DNA of 64,000 nucleotides from G963556115 sp963677015 (GTDB lineage: Bacteria; Planctomycetota; SZUA-567). Every line of letters begins with the position of its first letter. Within the stretch, counting starts at the first letter, position 1. Location: assembly GCA_963677015.1 (NCBI GenBank), contig OY781533.1, forward strand, positions 1,984,001 through 2,048,000. The letters are read 5' to 3'. The notes beneath the pieces are model-generated. The model was not told where the DNA came from, made no database searches, and saw only the letters and a program-made list of their open reading frames with translations. Positions 17,486 to 23,505 of this stretch are shown here, in pieces. The position numbers were made by a program, and so were the translations under genes.

Positions 17486-20230
17486 ATGAACGAAGATAAA
17501 ATAGACACTATTCTTGATCACCTGTACGGTGAACTTGATCCCGATAAAGAGGAAGACTTCCTGAACGAAGTATCCATTTCACGTTCACTCAATAGCAGAC
17601 TTACTGAAACAAGACGGCTTCTAACAGCTTACCGTTTAGGACCTGTTATGGAAATCCCGCCAGAGTCTGCAATCAACGCTCTTAAATCTTTTAGAAAAGA
17701 GGAAAGACTCCGTGCAGAGCAGGCAGCAGCAACTGCACATCAGGCTGCTGTGCAGGAAAATCTCAAGGTTACAGAAGCTATAGACGCGGATAATGCTTTA
17801 AATTCAGCCCCCGCGATTCAGCCGATTTCTCAGCCGGACAGTATCACCGTAATCAATCCAGAACCAGTCCTGTCTGAAGAGAACACTAACAGCCAAACAG
17901 ACCAGCCCATCAGTTCAACTGCCCCCCTGAAATCAACACCCAAACTTGGCCTGATAACTACTGCGGCATTAATAATTATTGGCATTGGTACCGGCATCTA
18001 CTTCGCCATACCTCAGAATAAACCCCAGGCGGAACCGGATTCTAGTGTTAAAAACATGGAACTGACGCTAAATGTCAATGAAAATCAGGATCTGGCCAAA
18101 GACCAGACAAGCAATTTATCTGATACCGCTGCCATAGAGGATAAACGCTCAAGCAAAGAACAAGCTGAAAAATCCTCAGTAAAAAATTCAAAACAGACCC
18201 AGAAACAGGTTGCTGAAATTTTAGATGATATTGACAAATTAACCCAAGAGAAATCAGATGAATCGTATGCTCCAATTGAGGTTGCGGATGCTATTTCCTT
18301 GGAAAACTCTGATATTGCAATAACCGAAAACACGGTTACCAAGGACTCAGCAGATATTGACGTCACACCTATCCAAGAAGAATTGGATGAAATACTCCCT
18401 GAATTGGATGACGCAAAAGACCTAGAAGATTCCCTAAACATTCAAACTGGCGACCAAACTGTTGAAAACTATATTTCTGAAATTGAAAAACCAACCTCAA
18501 CCCCAGCACAAAACACTATTAGTAGAAAAAACAATTCTGAGTCCGATATTGAAGAGGAAATGCGCCTCCGAGCCGAAGAGATATCTCAGCAAGAACGTAA
18601 CAAATCTGCACCAGACTTAAAGTCAACAGAACCTGAAGCAAAAGCAGAAAAACTAGCTCAAATTGAAAAGCAGAAAGAGGCAGAAAAACTAGCTCAAATT
18701 GAGAAGCAGAAAGAAGCGGAGAGACTAGCTCAAATTGAGAAACAGAAAGAAGCAGAAAGACTAGCCCAAATAGAAAATCAGAAAGAAGCGGAAAAACTAG
18801 CTCAAATTGAGAAACAAAAAGAAGCGGAAAAACTAGCTCAAATTGAGAAACAGAAAGAAGCAGAAAGACTAGCCCAAATAGAGAAGCAGAAAGAAGCAGA
18901 AAAACTAGCGCAAATTGAGAAACAGAAAGAAGCGGAAAAACTAGCTCAAATTGAGAAACAAAAAGAAGCTGAAAAACTAGCGCAAATTGAGAAACAGAAA
19001 GAAGCTGAAAAACTAGCTCAAATTGAGAAACAAAAAGAAGCTGAAAAACTAGCGCAAATTGAGAAACAGAAAGAAGCAGAAAGACTAGCCCAAATTGAGA
19101 AGCAGAAAGAAGCAGAAAAACTAGCTCAAATTGAGAAACAAAAAGAAGCGGAGAGACTAGCCCAAATTGAGAAGCAGAAAGAAGCAGAAAAACTAGCTCA
19201 AATTGAGAAACAAAAAGAAGCGGAGAGACTAGCCCAAATTGAGAAGCAGAAAGAAGCGGAAAGACTAGCCCAAATTGAGAAACAGAAAGAAGCGGAGAGA
19301 CTAGCTCTAATTGAAAAGCAGAAAGAAGCAGAAAAACTAGCTCAAATTGAGAAACAGAAAGAAGCGGAGAGACTAGCGCAAATAGAGAAGCAGAAAGAAG
19401 CAGAAAAACTAGCTCAAATTGAGAAACAGAAAGAAGCGGAGAGACTAGCGCAAATAGAGAAGCAGAAAGAAGCAGAAAAACTAGCTCAAATTGAGAAACA
19501 GAAAGAAGCGGAGAGACTAGCGCAAATAGAGAAGCAGAAAGAGGCGGAGAGACTAGCGCAAATTGAGAAACAGAAAGAAGCAGAAAAACTAGCTCAAATT
19601 GAGAAGCAGAAAGAAGCGAACAACACTGCGAAACAGGTGAAAGTTGTTGAGCCTATTATGCTGAAAGAAGGTGAGGAATTATACTCAGTTGCTGAAGAAC
19701 CTGTTATGGCGTTAAGTGAAAACTCCAGAACACCGATTGCCAAGGAAATTAAACCTGGTACTGTAAAAACTGATAAAATAGAATTCAAAGATTCGGATAA
19801 TGCCGCGGAATTAATTCAAAAAGCCGAAGCATTATACCTTCAGAATTCATATTTACAGGCGCTTTACGGAGCAGAAGAAGCGCTGACACGGGCTAGTCTG
19901 AAAGAAGATAAAATTTCCGCCTTGGTTCTAAAAGCAAGAATTGAGCTCAAACTTAAAAGCTTTAACGATATGAATACAACCATTGCACGACTAAAACCGC
20001 TTTCGCCTTTGGAAGCATCCGCATTACAAATTCTTTGTAACGCCGGACTGAATCACAACCGGGCTGAAATCCGTAAAGAAACCAATGCTGCCAAAGTTGA
20101 GCGCCCTTCCCTCAAGCCAAAAGTAGAAAGTAATTATATTGTTGAAGATAGCCCAACCCAAAAACAGCAGACTAGACGTAAAAAGTCTAAATTCAATCCG
20201 ACAACAGACACCTACTATAAACGTAAATAA
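17486..20230 (+). CDS. putative membrane anti-sigma/TolA-like protein with 27 x 12-residue repeats
   Basis: 914 residues. An N-terminal cytosolic region (1-150) starts like the anti-sigma fold (ILDHLYGELDPDKEEDFLNE) but lacks the zinc His/Cys set. One TM (about 154-176) follows. Then come an acidic, presumably periplasmic stretch (177-385), 27 near-identical units KQKEAEKLAQIE (386 to about 710, every Lys/Arg swap being KLA or RLA), and a C-terminal region with a TPR-like helical pair (about 770-870), ending in a basic tail. The E/K/Q-rich repeat should be one very long helix, as in TolA domain II or single-alpha-helix rods. It lies 51 bp after the ECF sigma gene. Role as anti-sigma is inferred from position and N-terminus only. 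Repeat length may vary between strains. Confidence 0.75.
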   Translation: MNEDKIDTILDHLYGELDPDKEEDFLNEVSISRSLNSRLTETRRLLTAYRLGPVMEIPPESAINALKSFRKEERLRAEQAAATAHQAAVQENLKVTEAIDADNALNSAPAIQPISQPDSITVINPEPVLSEENTNSQTDQPISSTAPLKSTPKLGLITTAALIIIGIGTGIYFAIPQNKPQAEPDSSVKNMELTLNVNENQDLAKDQTSNLSDTAAIEDKRSSKEQAEKSSVKNSKQTQKQVAEILDDIDKLTQEKSDESYAPIEVADAISLENSDIAITENTVTKDSADIDVTPIQEELDEILPELDDAKDLEDSLNIQTGDQTVENYISEIEKPTSTPAQNTISRKNNSESDIEEEMRLRAEEISQQERNKSAPDLKSTEPEAKAEKLAQIEKQKEAEKLAQIEKQKEAERLAQIEKQKEAERLAQIENQKEAEKLAQIEKQKEAEKLAQIEKQKEAERLAQIEKQKEAEKLAQIEKQKEAEKLAQIEKQKEAEKLAQIEKQKEAEKLAQIEKQKEAEKLAQIEKQKEAERLAQIEKQKEAEKLAQIEKQKEAERLAQIEKQKEAEKLAQIEKQKEAERLAQIEKQKEAERLAQIEKQKEAERLALIEKQKEAEKLAQIEKQKEAERLAQIEKQKEAEKLAQIEKQKEAERLAQIEKQKEAEKLAQIEKQKEAERLAQIEKQKEAERLAQIEKQKEAEKLAQIEKQKEANNTAKQVKVVEPIMLKEGEELYSVAEEPVMALSENSRTPIAKEIKPGTVKTDKIEFKDSDNAAELIQKAEALYLQNSYLQALYGAEEALTRASLKEDKISALVLKARIELKLKSFNDMNTTIARLKPLSPLEASALQILCNAGLNHNRAEIRKETNAAKVERPSLKPKVESNYIVEDSPTQKQQTRRKKSKFNPTTDTYYKRK
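18641..19618 (+). repeat. coding minisatellite, 36-bp unit, 27 copies
   Basis: The leucine codon of LA(Q/L)IE recurs every 36 bp from 18653 to 19589 without any length change (936 bp = 26 periods, hence 27 units). Units differ mainly at synonymous third positions and at one AAA/AGA (Lys/Arg) site. A higher-order 72-bp Lys-unit/Arg-unit dimer is repeated three times identically at 19319-19390, 19391-19462 and 19463-19534, a sign of recent duplication. Confidence 0.97.
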
Positions 20231-20244
20231 TTTCTATCCACCTC

Positions 20245-20272
20245 TTGGAATAGCGCTTAATTACAGTATAAT
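20245..20272 (+). promoter_or_regulatory. candidate promoter of the FmdB-like gene
   Basis: TTGGAA (20245-20250), a 16-bp spacer and a perfect TATAAT (20267-20272). A 6-bp hairpin, TGTTAC (20280-20285) with GTAACA, follows in the leader, and the gene starts at 20333. Confidence 0.5.
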
Positions 20273-20332
20273 AATCTTTTGTTACGTATTATTGTAACAT
20301 TATTATCAACAAACAAGATGGAGGGTGTAAGT

Positions 20333-20539
20333 ATGCCTACATATGAATATGAATGTACCGCATGTGGTTATCAGTTTGAAAAATTTCAGAAAATGTCTGA
20401 CAAGCCAATGAAAAAGTGTCCTGAATGCGGCAAAATGAAGCTTGAAAAACTAATTGGTTCTGGCTCAGGAATCATTTTCAAAGGCAGCGGGTTTTATGAA
20501 ACTGATTACAAACGCAGTGGTGAAAAAAAATCTGATTAA
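20333..20539 (+). CDS. FmdB-family zinc ribbon protein
   Basis: A 68-residue small regulatory-type protein. It starts MPTYEYECTACGYQFEKFQ and has a second pair CPECG, a four-Cys zinc ribbon, then the family tail LIGSGSGIIFKGSGFYETDY. The start at 20333 has GGAGG 8 bp upstream; an in-frame extension to 20279 has none. The family is widespread and named for a putative formamidase regulator; its real function is unknown. Confidence 0.93.
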   Translation: MPTYEYECTACGYQFEKFQKMSDKPMKKCPECGKMKLEKLIGSGSGIIFKGSGFYETDYKRSGEKKSD

Positions 20540-20582
20540 TTGTCACCGCATCAATTAAAGCAAATAACTTAACGAGGGGCTG

Positions 20583-21131
20583 ATGAATATGCTCAGTAAT
20601 AAAAATATAGTCTTGGGAATTACTGGTGGCATCGCAGTCTATAAGATAGCGGAACTGGCGTCTCTTCTTACTAAGAATGGCGGGAATGTTGATGTTATCA
20701 TGACCGATGCAGCCCAGAAGTTCGTTACGCCCCTCACTTTTTCAACCCTTACCAATAATCAGGTAAATACTGATATTTTCAAGGAATATATTGTTAAGCC
20801 TGGTCATATATCATTAGCAGATAAAGCTGATATCATGGTTATTGCCCCGGCTACAGCCAATACTATTGCTAAAATCGCTTATGGTCTTGCTGATAATCTA
20901 CTCACCTCGACAATTCTGGCGACCCGAGCCCCAATTCTTATCGCCCCGGCAATGAATAACAATATGTATAGCAATCGTGTAACCCAGGAAAATTTACAAA
21001 AATTAAAAAATCTTGGAATGCATACAATAGGACCAAATGCTGGAAGACTAGCCTGTGGACGCTCAGGTAAAGGTCGAATGAGTGAAGCCAGTGAAATCTA
21101 TGAGGCAATAACCGGTATTCTTGATAAATAA
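20583..21131 (+). CDS. coaC: phosphopantothenoylcysteine decarboxylase (flavoprotein), standalone CoaC
   Basis: A 182-residue HFCD-family FMN protein that decarboxylates 4'-phosphopantothenoylcysteine in coenzyme A synthesis. It has GITGGIAVYKIAEL at the FMN site, the active-site His in PGHISLADKAD, IAPATANTIAKIAYGLADNLL, the PAMN motif (APAMNNNMY) and the substrate clamp Cys in GRLACGRSGKGRM. The ligase domain CoaB, usually fused at the C-terminus, is missing. The protein stops naturally at a normal CoaC length, so coaB must be elsewhere. GAGGGG precedes the ATG. Confidence 0.9.
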   Translation: MNMLSNKNIVLGITGGIAVYKIAELASLLTKNGGNVDVIMTDAAQKFVTPLTFSTLTNNQVNTDIFKEYIVKPGHISLADKADIMVIAPATANTIAKIAYGLADNLLTSTILATRAPILIAPAMNNNMYSNRVTQENLQKLKNLGMHTIGPNAGRLACGRSGKGRMSEASEIYEAITGILDK

Positions 21132-21132
21132 C

Positions 21133-22350
21133 TTATTTTGCAAAAAAAGAACCCCCAAAAATATCAACCGGCTTTATAACCTTTACTGAGGGTTCAATTT
21201 CACTAATTTCATCAAGTGGCTGAATATCCTGCAGATATTCTTGTTCAAGACTCTCAATCTCGTTAATGCCTGGTGTTTGCGGTATATCAACTCTCTTAAT
21301 ATCAGGAGTTTTCATTGCCAAGACACTAATATCAGGAGTACTAGGCTGCTCCGGAAGGCTTGGGCGGGTTATTTCCGGCATTCTCAAATTTTCCCCGACA
21401 TTACCTTCCGCAGTTACAGGCTTGCCATTTACAGTCACAACACTCTTATCAATGCTGCCTTTAGCTTTACCATAGACTAAATCTTCCGGTACCCTGGCTA
21501 AAATCGCTTCTTGAGACAGATTGTATAACTCCGCGCATATCTCACGATTATCTTTATCCATGAGTGCCTTCCAGACAAAATTTTCTGGCAGGTACGGCAG
21601 GTCCGTCCAGCATGCAGAAAGAACCGCAAGTAATTTCCTGCTCTCTGGATAGAGTAACTTTCTACGCCCCAGCTCTACCGCGTCAGAAAAGCCTTCACAA
21701 CGTCTCCAAAGAAATAGAACTCTAGCCAGCCGACCCGCTAATGTAGACTCTTTTGGCAACTTCCGCCACTCAGCAAGCCGCACTCCACGAATAAGCCGTG
21801 AAACTTTATCAGAACCGGCATTTAGCGCGGCAACATTTATCAGCTCATCCTTTTTATCGATCTTTCCTTCAATTGCATATATTATCAAGGCATATACCGC
21901 TCTACATACAGCATCACAATCCTCATCAACGCCGCCAAGTCTGCCCGCATGCACCGCAGCTCGCATTCCATCCGGCGATGGAACCGTATAGGCAAAAGCA
22001 ACTGTGCTTGCCAGAATCATACTACCCGGGCGCGGCACACGCTTCTGCGCCCCCTGCAGTTCATCCATAATCATCGCAACATACTCGACCTCAGGATCGG
22101 TGATATTCAGTATCGCATAGAGACGTTTCGGTTCATACCCTCCTTCCTGAATCATCATCCTGCAGATACCGGCAAGTTGAGCTTTCTTACACACAAAACT
22201 ACGCTGATATGAAGGAGACTCATTATACTCAATGAGTGCCAGAAGCCCCGCCTTATGTCTGGTACGTGAAAAAGCAGCCTCACTGCCATCAGCATTGAAG
22301 CCAGCAAAAAAAGCCAGCAGGATAACGACAATAATTCGCCTGTTAATCAT
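21133..22350 (-). CDS. secreted protein of unknown function, weakly ADP-ribosylglycohydrolase-like
   Basis: 405 residues with a clear signal peptide (basic MINRR, then VVILLAFFAGF, likely cut near SEA). The folded part (about 30-290) is helical. Around residues 110-160 the pattern ILASTVAFAYTVPSPDGMRA then GRLGGVDEDCDAVCRAVYAL recalls the last helix pair of ADP-ribosylglycohydrolases, in which GGDxDTxAAMxGA binds magnesium; the Asp pattern is only partly kept. The C-terminal 100 residues are proline-rich and low in complexity. GAGGTTGT precedes the ATG. It is convergent with coaC, with no gap. I cannot assign a function. Confidence 0.6.
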   Translation of the reverse strand: MINRRIIVVILLAFFAGFNADGSEAAFSRTRHKAGLLALIEYNESPSYQRSFVCKKAQLAGICRMMIQEGGYEPKRLYAILNITDPEVEYVAMIMDELQGAQKRVPRPGSMILASTVAFAYTVPSPDGMRAAVHAGRLGGVDEDCDAVCRAVYALIIYAIEGKIDKKDELINVAALNAGSDKVSRLIRGVRLAEWRKLPKESTLAGRLARVLFLWRRCEGFSDAVELGRRKLLYPESRKLLAVLSACWTDLPYLPENFVWKALMDKDNREICAELYNLSQEAILARVPEDLVYGKAKGSIDKSVVTVNGKPVTAEGNVGENLRMPEITRPSLPEQPSTPDISVLAMKTPDIKRVDIPQTPGINEIESLEQEYLQDIQPLDEISEIEPSVKVIKPVDIFGGSFFAK

Positions 22351-22503
22351 ACAACCTCATCAGCCTTTCTCAGAAGTATGGGCGGTAAAACTGTTCTTAA
22401 TATTTTATACGGTTAAAGTTGATAATCAAGCTATTAATCTTTACATATTATTTATAAAGTAACAAAACAGTATCTATTTGAAGAAAATATCATTCGAATT
22501 GAC

Positions 22504-22537
22504 AAAAAAATAACGCCACCCGTTGCGACGGTGGCGT
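22504..22537 (-). terminator. intrinsic terminator of the small RNA candidate
   Basis: On the minus strand ACGCCACC (22537-22530) pairs with GGTGGCGT (22520-22513) around a 9-nt loop, followed by TATTTTTTT. No minus-strand protein gene lies upstream that it could serve. The nearest upstream gene, cobS, is divergent. Confidence 0.9.
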
Positions 22538-22622
22538 CAGAAGCTGTTATGCCATATGTTGCGGAAACTGCCTTAAAGTTCCCATTAAATTTGTGCCTTA
22601 AACAAATTTACGCCTTGCAACA
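22504..22622 (-). ncRNA. candidate small RNA: three-way junction with two AAGGC loops and own terminator
   Basis: Read on the minus strand, TGTTGC (22622-22617) closes with GCAACA (22562-22557). Inside are hairpin 1 (TAAATTTG / CAAATTTA, 22610-22586) with loop TTTAAGGCA, and hairpin 2 (GGGAACT / AGTTTCC, 22583-22563) with loop TTAAGGC. A third AAGGC lies in the junction. One pair in hairpin 2 is G-U on the minus strand but A-C on the plus strand, which points to minus transcription. A rho-independent terminator ends the unit. The promoter is unclear; TATAAC at 22646-22641 is the best -10. I do not recognise a known RNA family. Confidence 0.65.
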
Positions 22623-22698
22623 AATTAAGAGCAATAACATGTTATAATTTTATAATCGGCGAAGTAATTAATATCTTTAGCTGCACTTTATTTTTTTA

Positions 22699-22726
22699 TT
22701 CACAATAACACTAAGAAAAGTATAAT
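22699..22726 (+). promoter_or_regulatory. sigma-70-type promoter of the cobS operon
   Basis: TTCACA (22699-22704), a 16-bp spacer and TATAAT (22721-22726), placed 37 bp before the cobS ATG. AAGGAGAA serves as ribosome site. Confidence 0.65.
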
Positions 22727-22763
22727 ACACAATTGACTAACAGGATATTATAAGGAGAAATGA

Positions 22764-23492
22764 ATGAATGGGTTCTTTGCAGCACTCACCTTTTTAACGA
22801 TTATCCCATTGCCTAATAAGATGTTACAAAACGGCTCGTTTGATAAGTGTCAGAATTTTTTCCCTGCAGTCGGTCTTCTGCTTGGAATTATTGTCTCAAT
22901 TGCCTCGTTGCTTTTTATTAATATTTTTCCTCTTTCAGTCAGCTCTGCTCTTAGTGTAATACTATTATTAATCCTTACCGGCGGGCTGCATTTTGACGGT
23001 CTGAGTGACACAGCCGATGGCTTCCTCAGCCGTAGACCCAAGGAAGAAGTTAAAACAATCATGAAAGACAGCCGCCTCGGCAGTTTCGGCTCTCTTGCTC
23101 AAATATGCGTAATAGTCCTGAAAATAACCGCGCTCAGTGCACTTGGCGGAAAAGCCAGTCTCGCTCTTCTGTTTATCCCGATTCTGGGTAGAAGCTCAAT
23201 TCTTTTTTTAAGCCATATTACCCCCCCAGCCTCAGAAAGCGGACTGGGCTATACGCTAAATTCAAGCTCCAATAAAACTGCACTGACCCTGGGAATATTA
23301 TTATCACTGCTCTTTGCCGTACTATTCTTTGATCTAACCGGTCTGCTATCGATACTTTTTGCTCTTGCAGCGCTTTATATTCTCAGTAAAATCAGTATTA
23401 AAAAAATTGGAGGATATACCGGTGATGTTCTGGGTGCCGGTTGTGAAATCAGCGAAATGACAGCACTGATTATTCTCAGCATCTCAGGTTAA
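22764..23492 (+). CDS. cobS: adenosylcobinamide-GDP ribazoletransferase (cobalamin synthase)
   Basis: A 242-residue integral membrane enzyme joining adenosylcobinamide-GDP and alpha-ribazole in the last part of B12 assembly. It has FFPAVGLLLG near the N-terminus, the signature GGLHFDGLSDTADGF, then DSRLGSFGSLA, and near the end GGYTGDVLGAGCEISEM. About six to seven hydrophobic segments are visible. The next gene, 13 bp on, is the CobD-CobQ fusion, so they form one cobalamin operon. CobU/CobT are not in the window. Confidence 0.95.
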   Translation: MNGFFAALTFLTIIPLPNKMLQNGSFDKCQNFFPAVGLLLGIIVSIASLLFINIFPLSVSSALSVILLLILTGGLHFDGLSDTADGFLSRRPKEEVKTIMKDSRLGSFGSLAQICVIVLKITALSALGGKASLALLFIPILGRSSILFLSHITPPASESGLGYTLNSSSNKTALTLGILLSLLFAVLFFDLTGLLSILFALAALYILSKISIKKIGGYTGDVLGAGCEISEMTALIILSISG

Positions 23493-23505
23493 TATAGGAA
23501 ATATC

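Larger units (their letters stand above)
22351..22763. other. intergenic region holding a small RNA candidate and the cobS promoter
   Basis: 413 bp without a credible protein frame. It contains, from left, an AT-rich leader of the secreted protein gene, a minus-strand intrinsic terminator, a minus-strand branched RNA structure and a plus-strand promoter for cobS. I looked for a cobalamin riboswitch upstream of cobS and see no B12-box-like sequence. Confidence 0.6.

Noticed and set aside
18641..19618. 36-bp periodic array that could be mistaken for a CRISPR array
   Set aside because: There are no unique spacers; units are contiguous and in frame through one long coding sequence.
22351..22763. 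Cobalamin riboswitch upstream of cobS
   Set aside because: No B12-box-like conserved core is visible on the plus strand, and the hairpins there pair better on the minus strand and end in a minus-strand terminator.
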